DNA from: JAAYCI01 sp964550985
Lineage (GTDB): Bacteria > Bacillota > Clostridia > Oscillospirales > Ruminococcaceae
NCBI GenBank assembly: GCA_964550985.1
Contig: CAZKBM010000087.1
Span: forward strand, 1 to 11,639
Direction: 5' to 3'
DNA length: 11,639 bases
Below the pieces are notes generated by a model. It was not told the DNA's origin. It ran no database searches and was given only the letters and a program-made list of their open reading frames with translations. Made by a program: the position numbers and the translations under genes. Numbering within the stretch: the first letter of the stretch is position 1; each line of letters opens with the position of its first letter. This document shows, one piece after another, positions 1 to 6,901 of this stretch.

Positions 1-9
1 TTGTTCATT

Positions 10-81
10 TGCTGTAAACCTGTTTTTGCTCGGCGCTTGCTGTGTAAAACATTTGCTCAAATGCTGTAAATGGTTTTTCTC
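10..81. repeat. Three degenerate tandem copies of a ~21-base motif
   Basis: Three similar stretches lie in the non-coding left edge at 10-31, 38-58 and 62-81. Each begins TGCTGT, continues with an AAA run about 2-4 bases later, and ends in a T-rich stretch closing with CTC. Copy 2 has an extra GT after TGCTGT, and copy 3 lacks the G of the final TGCTC. Start-to-start spacing is 28 and 24 bases, so they are not a regular CRISPR-like array. They lie downstream of the minus-strand small membrane protein gene and could be binding sites, a decayed repeat, or part of an element continuing off the left edge. The similarity is visible by eye only; no function can be assigned. Confidence 0.4.
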
Positions 82-134
82 ATCCGGCTTTACCAACGGG
101 CCTGCCGCAACTGCGGTGCAGTGCCAAAGGGAGC

Positions 135-851
135 TTAGCCAGGGGGGTTATTGGGGGAGTGGTCACCCTGGGGAGGGTGCGCGCCTTGTGGGCTTTGAAA
201 GCCTTGAGGGTGTTGGGCACCTTCATGGGTTGTGGCTCCTTGGGGAGGTGGGGCACCTTGGGGGCTTTGAAAGCCTTGAGGGTGTTGGGCACCTTCGGGG
301 TTTTGAGCGCTTCTAGGGGTCTGAGCGCCCTCCCCGTCTTGCTTTTGGGCATCCTCCGGCCTTGTTTTCTGTTCACAGCCAGATGGCACGGGGCCCTGCC
401 CATTGTAACAGGCCGGCGGCGCTTTAGCGGCCAGCCATTCCGCAAAAGTTCCCAATACCGGTACACGCCAGGCTTTCCAGCGGTATGCACTATAAGCGGC
501 ATAGGCCGCGCAGCCCGCCACCAATAAAAACACGGCCAGAGAAAGAATAGAAAGGGCTAAATTACCGCCCCAATAAAAAAAGCGCATATAAGAGCCTATA
601 AAGGTTTGCCCTGCGTGGTAAATCCCCTCTATAAGCGACACCGCCGCATTTAAAATGGTACGCAGCAGCCATAACACCAGCCCCAGCGAGGCATAATATT
701 TCACCATGCCACTATTTTTTTCTATAAAAAGGGCCATAACACCCAGCAAAAGCCCTACAATGCCAAAAAATGGGCTTACTACTACACATACCAAGGCCAC
801 AATATTGGCCGAAATGCCACTAAAACTGGAGGAATGCGGTTCATAATTCAT
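135..851 (-). CDS. Small polytopic membrane protein with a 12-residue-repeat C-terminal tail, function unknown
   Basis: This 238-residue protein is not one I recognise with certainty. Residues about 14-45 form a hydrophobic hairpin rich in G, V, L and I, followed by hydrophobic segments near 52-75 and 95-122; the first part resembles small DUF4190-like membrane proteins, a weak likeness only. A basic patch (RWKAWR, about 124-129) after the last segment suggests the tail is cytoplasmic. Residues 175-234 consist of five 12-residue units each starting with GA and rich in P, Q and G; units 2 and 4 (187-198 and 211-222) are identical. ATG at 849-851 is chosen because an AAGGA site (861-865) lies 9 bases upstream. 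It is separated from pgsA by 133 bases with a possible promoter of its own. The tail looks intrinsically disordered and repeat-expanded. Reality of the gene is likely; its role is open. Confidence 0.75.
   Translation of the reverse strand: MNYEPHSSSFSGISANIVALVCVVVSPFFGIVGLLLGVMALFIEKNSGMVKYYASLGLVLWLLRTILNAAVSLIEGIYHAGQTFIGSYMRFFYWGGNLALSILSLAVFLLVAGCAAYAAYSAYRWKAWRVPVLGTFAEWLAAKAPPACYNGQGPVPSGCEQKTRPEDAQKQDGEGAQTPRSAQNPEGAQHPQGFQSPQGAPPPQGATTHEGAQHPQGFQSPQGAHPPQGDHSPNNPPG
150..329 (-). repeat. 36-base (12-codon) in-frame tandem repeat, five units
   Basis: The 3' end of the small membrane protein gene is made of five consecutive 36-base units encoding residues 175-234. Units 2 and 4 share a perfect 35-base match (190-224 and 262-296), 72 bases apart, so the sequence appears to have grown by duplicating a 72-base double unit. 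Because 36 and 72 are multiples of three, other reading frames across the repeat also remain open, which explains several spurious overlapping ORFs here. Such in-frame arrays commonly vary in copy number by slipped-strand mispairing or recombination; variation at this site is inference. Confidence 0.85.
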
Positions 852-914
852 GATTTATAATCCTTACTTCATTTAATGCTCAGCCAATAGAGCAAAATCC
901 CAATCACCTGATTC

Positions 915-942
915 AATATAAGTCACCACTTTTTAAGGTAAA
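915..942 (-). promoter_or_regulatory. Candidate sigma-A-type promoter for the small membrane protein gene
   Basis: Read on the minus strand, TTTACC (937-942) is followed after 16 bases by TATATT (915-920). These match the -35 and -10 consensus at four and five of six positions. The pair sits 64 bases upstream of the ATG at 851, in an AT-rich gap after pgsA. It would let the small membrane protein be transcribed separately from the recA-pgsA cluster. Such matches arise by chance in AT-rich DNA, so support is modest. Confidence 0.3.
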
Positions 943-973
943 CCACTACTTATAAGATAGTTCACTGTTTACC
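937..973. promoter_or_regulatory. Inverted repeat in the pgsA 3' gap
   Basis: GGTAAAC at 937-943 and GTTTACC at 967-973 form a perfect 7-base inverted repeat around a 23-base centre, which itself contains a shorter ACTA/TAGT dyad around the palindrome CTTATAAG. One arm overlaps the -35 hexamer of the candidate promoter at 915-942. It could be an operator or a weak hairpin at the end of the pgsA transcript. The stem is GC-poor and only a short mixed T/A stretch follows it on the minus strand, so I do not call it a terminator. Confidence 0.35.
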
Positions 974-984
974 AAGGGCTACCA

Positions 985-1563
985 CTATTTAGCGGTGTTG
1001 ATATACTCCCGGTTTGCATAGATATACTGCACCCCTGAAATTATCGTGATACCGGCCACCACCCAGCACAATATCTGGGTGCCGTAGATAATCATCATCC
1101 CGGTTCTCATACTGCCCGAAACCTGCAGCAAGATTCCCGCCGCCAGGTAATAAAACAGTATGGTCAACATCTGTGTTACGGTTTTCACCTTGCCCCACAT
1201 ATTGGCAGGAATCACCTTTTGGTTTTTAGAGCTCGCCGCCACCATACGCACGCCCGATACGGCAAATTCCCTGGTAAGAATCACAACCAGTACAATGGGG
1301 TGGCACACCCCGTCAACCACCATGTAAATAAAGGCGGTGGTGGTAAGCAACTTGTCGGCAAGGGGGTCTGCAAACTTGCCAAAGTCGGTTACCATATGGT
1401 ATTTGCGGGCGATGGCACCATCCAAAAAATCTGTGAAACTGGCTATTGCAAAAATGGCTGCCGCCCAAAGGTAAGAGCCCGGTATGTTGTTGTTGCCCGC
1501 AAAAACCACAAAAACAGGTATAAGCAGTATACGTAATAAAGTAAGCTTATTTGGAAGATTCAA
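985..1563 (-). CDS. pgsA: CDP-diacylglycerol--glycerol-3-phosphate 3-phosphatidyltransferase
   Basis: PgsA transfers the phosphatidyl group of CDP-diacylglycerol to glycerol-3-phosphate, giving phosphatidylglycerol phosphate and CMP, the committed step to phosphatidylglycerol and cardiolipin in the cytoplasmic membrane. The full CDP-alcohol phosphatidyltransferase signature is present: D45, D48, G49, A52, R53, G62, D66 and D70 with the exact family spacing, i.e. DG-x2-AR-x8-G-x3-D-x3-D. Several hydrophobic helices follow (about 72-95, 130-150 and 158-180). At 192 residues it matches the usual length, and the N-terminus NLPNKLTLLRI is typical. The start is TTG (1561-1563), supported by a GGGGGAG site (1572-1578) 8 bases upstream. 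It lies 42 bases after rimO and is probably in the same transcript. A neighbouring pgsA is common beside rimO and recA in Firmicutes, which fits the assignment. Confidence 0.96.
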   Translation of the reverse strand: MNLPNKLTLLRILLIPVFVVFAGNNNIPGSYLWAAAIFAIASFTDFLDGAIARKYHMVTDFGKFADPLADKLLTTTAFIYMVVDGVCHPIVLVVILTREFAVSGVRMVAASSKNQKVIPANMWGKVKTVTQMLTILFYYLAAGILLQVSGSMRTGMMIIYGTQILCWVVAGITIISGVQYIYANREYINTAK

Positions 1564-1605
1564 TGTGTTTTCTCCCCCACTCTTTTGATGTAAAATCTAT
1601 TTGCT

Positions 1606-2949
1606 TTACAGTGCTGGTTTTGGGTTAATAGCGCGCAAGTCCAGCAGTTCTTCCCCAACAATTTCGGCTGTATAAAAACGCCCAGGTTGTAAGGTAAGGG
1701 GGGTCTCCAGGTAGACCAGGGTATCAATCTCGGGGGCGTCTGCACCCCGCCTACACAGCCAGCAACCCTCTTCTTCCGCAGAGCCATCACACAGGAGCAG
1801 GCAGGTTTTTCCAATTTCCATTTTCTGTTTTTCCTGCAGGATTCTTTCCTGCAACTCCATCAAAGTCTCCACACGTTTACGGCGCAGCTCCTCGGGGCAC
1901 TGGTTTGGCATTTCTGCAGCTTCTGTACCCTCTTCGGGAGAGTAGGCAAAGCAGCCCAGCCGCTCAAAGCCCACGTCTTTCACAAACTGGCACAGCTCTT
2001 CAAACTGCTCTTCGCTCTCCCCTGGGTAGCCCACAATCAGGCTGGTACGCAGGGTGAGGTCCGGCATCTTTTGCCGCGCCATGCGAATGGCCCTATGCAC
2101 TGCCTTTGCCCCGCCACGGCGATGCATGGAGCGCAATATCTCCTCATTGCAGTGCTGTATGGGCAAATCCAGGTAGGGCAACACCTTGCTGTTACGACAC
2201 ATGGCTTCCAAAAATTCTTCGGTAATACGTTCTGGGTAGGCATACAAAATGCGAATCCAGCACAAACCCTCCACCTCTTGCAGCGCATCCAGCAACCGGG
2301 CAATTTGCACTTCGCCGGTGTCTGCGCCATAGGCAGTTACATCCTGTGCCACCAAAATCAGTTCCTTTACCCCCTGCTGGGCCAGCCAGGCGGCTTCGTT
2401 TACACAGTCTTGCAAGGGGCGGCTGCGCAGCGGGCCGCGAATGGAGGGTATGGCGCAGTAAGAGCAGACATTGGAGCAACCCTCGGCAATTTTTAAATAG
2501 GCGTAGTGCCCAGGGGTGCTGATGATACGGCTGCCCGAAAAAGCAAGTTCCGCCTTTTCCCCGTAGCACTGTATCGGGGGCGCTTTATGGGTTCCAGCGG
2601 CGGCCAATTTTTCTACAATATCCACAAGTTCGCTGTTTTTACCAATTCCTACAACGGCGTCCACCTCGGGTATTTCAGCGGCAACTTCACTTTTATACCG
2701 CTCGGCCAGGCAGCCGGTCACCACCACTTTTAGCGCAGGTTTACTTTTTTTTAGTGCACAAGCGTCTAATATATGCTCTATCGCCTCTTCTTTGGCCGCA
2801 TCTAAAAAACCACAGGTATTCACTATAACCAGTTCAGCCTCATCTATGCTTGGCACCGTCTCATGGCCTGCCGCCAGCAGGGTACGGCAAAACACGTCGG
2901 CATCAACCTGGTTTTTTGGGCATCCTAACGAAACAATTGCTATTTTCAT
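1606..2949 (-). CDS. rimO: Ribosomal protein S12 methylthiotransferase RimO (radical SAM)
   Basis: RimO adds a methylthio group to the beta carbon of the conserved aspartate of ribosomal protein S12 (Asp88 in E. coli numbering), using two iron-sulfur clusters and S-adenosylmethionine. Three N-terminal cluster cysteines are seen at C10, C46 and C80 in the UPF0004 domain, and the radical-SAM CxxxCxxC is C158, C162, C165. The opening SLGCPKNQVD and the IAEGCSNVCSYCAIP segment are RimO hallmarks that separate it from the tRNA enzymes MiaB and MtaB. The C-terminal 70 or so residues, including APEID, form the TRAM domain. The length of 447 residues is normal. Its ATG overlaps the recX stop by 4 bases (ATGA, 2946-2949), with an AGGA site inside the end of recX, which points to translational coupling. 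A possible shift toward MiaB-like function is unlikely. Confidence 0.96.
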   Translation of the reverse strand: MKIAIVSLGCPKNQVDADVFCRTLLAAGHETVPSIDEAELVIVNTCGFLDAAKEEAIEHILDACALKKSKPALKVVVTGCLAERYKSEVAAEIPEVDAVVGIGKNSELVDIVEKLAAAGTHKAPPIQCYGEKAELAFSGSRIISTPGHYAYLKIAEGCSNVCSYCAIPSIRGPLRSRPLQDCVNEAAWLAQQGVKELILVAQDVTAYGADTGEVQIARLLDALQEVEGLCWIRILYAYPERITEEFLEAMCRNSKVLPYLDLPIQHCNEEILRSMHRRGGAKAVHRAIRMARQKMPDLTLRTSLIVGYPGESEEQFEELCQFVKDVGFERLGCFAYSPEEGTEAAEMPNQCPEELRRKRVETLMELQERILQEKQKMEIGKTCLLLCDGSAEEEGCWLCRRGADAPEIDTLVYLETPLTLQPGRFYTAEIVGEELLDLRAINPKPAL

Positions 2950-3560
2950 TCCTCATCCTGTTCTGCGAGTGCGGCCTCTACCGCACCGGTGATATCTTTG
3001 CGAGTAAACCCGCGCCGGGCCAAGGCGGCCATAACGGTCTCCCGTTTGCCCTGCAACAATTTATCCCTGTATTTTTTTTCCACAATTCGGCGGGCCGTCT
3101 CGCCGTCGTCCAGCCCAAGGGCCGCCACGGCCTCTTCAGCCTCGGTTTCCGCTATCCCCTGCTCCATAAGCTTGTGGCGAATTTCAAAGCTGCTTTTATC
3201 CTTATAGGCCAAAGCCTCGGCGCGTTGAGCGGCAAAATCCTCGTCATTTAAAAGGCCCAGTTCGGCCATGGCCGCAATGGCGGCGGCGGCCGAGTACTCA
3301 TCTTGGGTGCGGCACAGTTTGGCATACAATTCTTTTTTGCCGTGCGCCCTGCGCGAAAGAAAGCGCAGGGCCTGGTCCTTGGCTTTTCGGGTGTCGCTGG
3401 CCTCTCTCAAGGCGCTAACATCCCCCTCGCTAAGGCTTGTTCCCGCCTCTATCCCAAACTTTTGAAGGGTCTCCCCATCCACCGAAAATAGAAACTCCCC
3501 CTCTGAAAAAAGGGCAAAACGGCCACGTTTTGTCTCACGGCACTCAGTAATTTGCAGCAT
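2946..3560 (-). CDS. recX: Regulatory protein RecX
   Basis: RecX binds RecA filaments and modulates recombination and co-protease activity, usually by limiting filament extension. The protein has 204 residues, between the short E. coli form and the longer Bacillus form. Family features are visible in the helical repeats: the ALRFLSRRAHGKKEL segment at about 64-78, GLLNDEDFA at about 101-109, then a further repeat with IRHKLMEQGI (about 126-135) and a C-terminal repeat ending with LARRGF. The N-terminal 50 or so residues are a beta-rich lead-in typical of Firmicutes versions. The ATG at 3558-3560 lies only 2 bases past the recA stop and has no strong ribosome site of its own, so translation probably continues from recA. 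Its position right after recA is the classic context and supports the call. Confidence 0.93.
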   Translation of the reverse strand: MLQITECRETKRGRFALFSEGEFLFSVDGETLQKFGIEAGTSLSEGDVSALREASDTRKAKDQALRFLSRRAHGKKELYAKLCRTQDEYSAAAAIAAMAELGLLNDEDFAAQRAEALAYKDKSSFEIRHKLMEQGIAETEAEEAVAALGLDDGETARRIVEKKYRDKLLQGKRETVMAALARRGFTRKDITGAVEAALAEQDEE

Positions 3561-3562
3561 GG

Positions 3563-4717
3563 CTAATCCGCGCTGATATCCAGCCCGCGCTCAGAGCTGG
3601 TAACAGGGGCTTTTACTTCCTCCGCTTTTGGCGGAAGGTCATCTAAATTCCCACCCGTGGCCTTTTTCTTTTTCTTACCGGCCTGAATCAGTTGGTCAAA
3701 ATTTTCCCGCACCTGCTTTTCAATATCGGCGGCAAACTCAGGGTTTTCGGTCAGATAGGCCTTGGCGTTATCCCGCCCTTGCCCCAGGCGAATTTCCCCG
3801 GCATTGAACCAAGCGCCACTTTTTTGCACAATACCCAGTTCGGCCGCCAAATCCAGCAGTTCCCCCACGCGGGAGATACCCTCGCCAAACATAATATCAA
3901 ATTCTCCCTCTTTAAAGGGCGGGGCCACCTTGTTTTTTACCACCTTGGCACGGGTACGGTTGCCTATGAACTGCCCGGCGGCGTTTTTCAGCCCCTCGCT
4001 GCGGCGCACATCAATGCGCACCGAGGAATAATATTTTAGCGCCCGGCCCCCGGCAGTCACCTCGGGGTTGCCGTACACAACACCCACCTTTTCCCGTAAT
4101 TGGTTGATGAAAATACACACTGTACCGGTTTTTCCAATAACACCCGTCAATTTGCGCAGGGCCTGGCTCATCAAGCGGGCCTGCAAACCCACATGGGAGT
4201 CACCCATCTCGCCCTGAATTTCGGCCCTGGGCACCATGGCCGCCACAGAGTCGATGACAATGGCGTCGATGGCGCCGCTGCGCACAAGCGCCTCGGTAAT
4301 CTCCAGGGCCTGCTCGCCGGTATCTGGCTGGCTCACCAATAGGTTGTCCACATCCACACCCAGCGCACGGGCATATTCTGGGTCCAGCGCGTGCTCTACA
4401 TCAATAAAAGCCACATCTCCACCTTTTTTTTGGGCTTCGGCCAGCACATGCAGCGCCAATGTGGTTTTACCGCTGGATTCCGGCCCGTAAATCTCCACCA
4501 CACGCCCACGGGGCAAGCCACCCACTCCCAGCGCCGCATCCAGTGAGATGGAGCCCGTGGAGATGGAATCCACCTGCATGGCCACATTTTGGCCCATCTT
4601 CATAACCGCACCTTTGCCAAAGTTCTTTTCAATGTTGGCAATTGCGGTTTCAAGCGCCAGTTTTTTATCGTCCGGCGCGGTTTTTCCCGGCGTAGCCGGT
4701 AGTTTTTTATCTGCCAT
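3563..4717 (-). CDS. recA: Recombinase RecA
   Basis: RecA polymerises on single-stranded DNA, carries out ATP-dependent homologous strand exchange, and stimulates LexA self-cleavage in the SOS response. Residues 78-86 are the Walker A motif GPESSGKTT; the Walker B strand is VIDSV at about 154-158. The DNA-binding L2 region, FINQLREKVGVVYGNPE through GGRALKYY, spans about 203-230. The core is complete and canonical. The C-terminus beyond about residue 350 carries a lysine run (KKKKK) and then an acidic/proline-containing tail, making the protein (384 residues) some 30 longer than the E. coli or Bacillus forms. The ATG at 4715-4717 is supported by AAGGAG (4724-4729) 6 bases upstream. recX follows after 2 bases. 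I see no GAAC-N4-GTTC LexA box in the 109 bases upstream. Confidence 0.98.
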   Translation of the reverse strand: MADKKLPATPGKTAPDDKKLALETAIANIEKNFGKGAVMKMGQNVAMQVDSISTGSISLDAALGVGGLPRGRVVEIYGPESSGKTTLALHVLAEAQKKGGDVAFIDVEHALDPEYARALGVDVDNLLVSQPDTGEQALEITEALVRSGAIDAIVIDSVAAMVPRAEIQGEMGDSHVGLQARLMSQALRKLTGVIGKTGTVCIFINQLREKVGVVYGNPEVTAGGRALKYYSSVRIDVRRSEGLKNAAGQFIGNRTRAKVVKNKVAPPFKEGEFDIMFGEGISRVGELLDLAAELGIVQKSGAWFNAGEIRLGQGRDNAKAYLTENPEFAADIEKQVRENFDQLIQAGKKKKKATGGNLDDLPPKAEEVKAPVTSSERGLDISAD

Positions 4718-4763
4718 TCTCTTCTCCTTCTATGGGTTTGGGGCCAAAAATTCTTACCTAACT

Positions 4764-4793
4764 ATTGTACCGCAGCTTGGCCAAGTGGCGCAA
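4764..4793 (-). promoter_or_regulatory. Candidate recA promoter
   Basis: On the minus strand TTGCGC (4788-4793) is followed after 18 bases by TACAAT (4764-4769). The -10 hexamer matches consensus at five of six positions; the -35 is weak at three of six. It sits 46 bases upstream of the recA ATG, in the intergenic gap after the glycosyltransferase-like gene. The spacer contains the perfect 10-base palindrome CTTGGCCAAG (4776-4785). No terminator is visible between the upstream gene and recA, so read-through from upstream may also contribute. Confidence 0.4.
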
Positions 4794-4826
4794 GGGCAAG
4801 TCGCGGTTGGACGCATCCCCTGCCTG

Positions 4827-6794
4827 TTAAAGCTGCATATCAAACAGGTTTTGCGGCGCTTCAGGCCGCTGGGCTGGCTCTTCGGCGGTTGCTGGGGCTT
4901 GTTGCACTCTGCCTGGCTGCTGGGCTGGCGCACCCGCTGTAGCAGGGGCAGAGGTTTGCACCACAGCCCGCGGGGGCGGCATTTCCGGCGCTTCGGGCGG
5001 CAAGGCCTCCCCCTCCAGGGAGAATACCCCCTCGGCGGGATATTCCTGCCCCAGCGCCTCCTGCCCATAAATCTGCTTCAGTTCTTTTTCCCACTGAAAA
5101 GAGGGGTTCATATAATCCGGGCCTGCCCTATCCTCTACAGTCTCCCCCGGCATGTCCTGGGGCAATTCCTCGGGGAGGAACTCCTCTAGAGGCAGTTCCC
5201 CACTTTGCAGCAAGAGTTCCGCCTCGCCCTCCGTCCAACCCTCTTCCCGGCCCAGGGCCCGCCTTGTAACCAGGGCAACTTTGGGGCGGGGGGCGGCCTC
5301 CAGCGCACACAGTAAAAACAGTGGCAAAAAACCCACCAGGTAGCGCGCTTCGGCCTGCCATATCAGCAGGGTAAGCACCAGACCAAAAAGGGCCACCCGC
5401 ACAAAACTAAGCGCATGGTTTTTGCGCATAAAACTACGAATGGCGGCAAGCAGCCCCCAAAACAAAATGGCGGCCAAAAGCCCGTAAGACGCATAGCCAA
5501 AAATGGGGAAATACCGCCCTGTGGGGGTAAATACCTCATACAGCGCCGTTTCGGGCGCAGCGGCACGGTTTAAAAGCTGGGCTGCGCCATAACTGCCATC
5601 CCCAAAGCTGGCGCTTAGCTTTGTGCCAAGGTGTTGCAACAGGCCCAGCGGCCCTTTTTGGGATATATCTTCCCGTATCGCCTGCCAAATGGCCGCCTTG
5701 CGCGCCGCCGCATCCGGCATCTGCGCAATCCCCCCCGCAGTGGAACTTGCCTCCCCGTCCCCCGTTATAGGCTCTTTAACACCTAGGCCCGTCATGATTT
5801 CATAGCTGGGGGGCAGGCTGTCACGGCTGTAATTGGCGCCGGGCAATAGGGGCATATAGCGCAAAGCCATGGTGCCCCCCACAAACAGCAGGGCCATGGC
5901 GGCAAAACCCACAAGCAACATCAGCGGGCGGTCTCGGCCGCGCAGATACAAAAGCATGTCTATGGCAATGGCAAGCCAAACCACAAGCACGGTGAATTTT
6001 AGCACAATACCCAGTGCCGCCAGCAGGCTTAGAATACCAAAGCGTACCGCCGCCTTACGCAGGGCCCCCTGCCGCCATAGCCCCCGTGCCGAAAGCCACA
6101 ATAGCACCATACCAATGGGTATGGGCAGGATGAGGATATCGGAGTAAAGCATGGGCAGGTACAAATAAAACGGGGCCGTAAGCAGGGCGATAACCAACAA
6201 AAGCAAGCCCTGGCGTACCCCAAACAAGCGGCGGCAGGCAAAATACAAAAGCAACACGGCGCCATCTACAGCCGCCATGCTAAAAATGACAAGGGGCAGC
6301 CCAAACTGGCTGATCCCAAAAAGTTGCAACAGGGAGAAATAGCCGCATAACAAACTGTAAAGGCCTATGTTTCCGGGGTATAAAGCAAAAAAGTGATCTG
6401 GCTGCACACCGTTTAACACATAGCCAGACGCATAGGAGTAGATGGTGCCGAACGCGCCGGCGTCCCCAGGCGCCACCTGTAAATTCCAGCCCACAAAAAA
6501 CTGGGCTACTGCCAGCAGCACCATCAGTATGGTAACGGTGGCAATTTCTCCCCCTTTTTGTGGCTGGGGCAAAGCGCCAAACAAGCCGTACAGAAGCAGG
6601 GTAAACACAAGGCCCCCCGCTGCAGCCGCCAATAGGCCATACCAAAGATACCCGTAGGCTGAATTGGTGTTAAAAAAGATGCCGAGAAGCAAAACAACGA
6701 GTAACAGCGCCGAAAACACCCAGTTGAAAAGCGTGTAGAGCAGGGGCGTGTTCACCTGTGCGCACAGTAGTTTTTTACCAGAGTCTTTCCCCAA
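4827..6794 (-). CDS. Polytopic GT-C type glycosyltransferase-like membrane protein with long low-complexity C-terminal tail
   Basis: This looks like a GT39-like, polyprenyl-phosphate-sugar-dependent glycosyltransferase of the kind found in Firmicutes; acceptor and sugar cannot be read from the sequence. Numbering from the TTG start (655 residues), about 12 hydrophobic helices occur between 20 and 500. The first outer loop carries PGD (D111), the usual place of the catalytic acid in GT-C enzymes, followed by FFALYPGN (YPGN at 139-142), a pattern of this family. A large outer loop (about 312-428) holds GDGSYG (398-403), and AEARY (481-485) precedes the last helix. Residues about 501-655 form a tail rich in E, P, A and Q with an imperfect 17-residue repeat beginning APATA; basic residues at its start suggest it is cytoplasmic. 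TTG (6792-6794) is preferred over GTG (6801-6803) because the ribosome site fits only the former. It follows the rpoC terminator and precedes recA. Confidence 0.7.
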   Translation of the reverse strand: MGKDSGKKLLCAQVNTPLLYTLFNWVFSALLLVVLLLGIFFNTNSAYGYLWYGLLAAAAGGLVFTLLLYGLFGALPQPQKGGEIATVTILMVLLAVAQFFVGWNLQVAPGDAGAFGTIYSYASGYVLNGVQPDHFFALYPGNIGLYSLLCGYFSLLQLFGISQFGLPLVIFSMAAVDGAVLLLYFACRRLFGVRQGLLLLVIALLTAPFYLYLPMLYSDILILPIPIGMVLLWLSARGLWRQGALRKAAVRFGILSLLAALGIVLKFTVLVVWLAIAIDMLLYLRGRDRPLMLLVGFAAMALLFVGGTMALRYMPLLPGANYSRDSLPPSYEIMTGLGVKEPITGDGEASSTAGGIAQMPDAAARKAAIWQAIREDISQKGPLGLLQHLGTKLSASFGDGSYGAAQLLNRAAAPETALYEVFTPTGRYFPIFGYASYGLLAAILFWGLLAAIRSFMRKNHALSFVRVALFGLVLTLLIWQAEARYLVGFLPLFLLCALEAAPRPKVALVTRRALGREEGWTEGEAELLLQSGELPLEEFLPEELPQDMPGETVEDRAGPDYMNPSFQWEKELKQIYGQEALGQEYPAEGVFSLEGEALPPEAPEMPPPRAVVQTSAPATAGAPAQQPGRVQQAPATAEEPAQRPEAPQNLFDMQL

Positions 6795-6802
6795 AGATTT
6801 CA

Positions 6803-6810
6803 CTCCTCTC
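6803..6810 (-). promoter_or_regulatory. Ribosome binding site deciding the glycosyltransferase-like start
   Basis: GAGAGGAG lies on the minus strand here. It overlaps the upstream GTG candidate start (6801-6803) by one base, so it cannot serve that codon, but it is 8 bases from the in-frame TTG at 6792-6794, an ideal spacing. This favours the TTG and a protein three residues shorter than the longest reading. Confidence 0.6.
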
Positions 6811-6842
6811 GCAAACTGACGCCGCTTTTTGCAATGGCGGCC

Positions 6843-6871
6843 AATATTGCCTGTAAAAGCATCAACTCCAA
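6843..6871 (-). promoter_or_regulatory. Weak candidate promoter after the rpoC terminator
   Basis: On the minus strand TTGGAG (6866-6871) and AATATT (6843-6848) are separated by 17 bases and match consensus at three and four of six positions. A promoter is expected in this gap because the rpoC terminator precedes it and a gene starts 49 bases downstream; this is the best match I can find, but it is poor. The rest of 6804-6980 shows only the terminator and the ribosome binding site. Confidence 0.25.
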
Positions 6872-6901
6872 AAAATAGTGTTGTGGCTGTGTCTAAACTT
6901 T

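Noticed and set aside
10..81. The left-edge repeats as the end of a CRISPR array
   Set aside because: The copies are degenerate, unevenly spaced with only 3-6 bases between them, and no cas gene is present.
105..116. CCGCAACTGCGG as a terminator after the small membrane protein gene
   Set aside because: The stem is only 4-5 bases with a tiny loop and no T run follows on the minus strand.
26..316. A 96-codon plus-strand frame with repeated GFESLEGVGHL segments
   Set aside because: It is a translation of the same DNA repeat on the opposite strand, without a good ribosome binding site.
80..502. A 140-codon minus-strand frame rich in K and P overlapping the small membrane protein gene
   Set aside because: The 36-base repeat keeps all frames open; the competing frame at 135-851 has coherent transmembrane segments and a ribosome binding site, and this one does not.
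1560..1814. An 84-codon minus-strand frame across the rimO end and the rimO-pgsA gap
   Set aside because: It overlaps the well-supported TRAM domain of rimO in another frame and has no recognisable content.
4824..4849. CCTGTT/AACAGG hairpin at the end of the glycosyltransferase-like gene
   Set aside because: It is a 6-base stem with a 14-base loop spanning the stop codon and has no T tract, so termination here is not supported.
5176..5198. GAAC and GTTC half-sites resembling a LexA box inside the glycosyltransferase-like gene
   Set aside because: The half-sites are too far apart for the GAAC-N4-GTTC site and lie deep in coding sequence.
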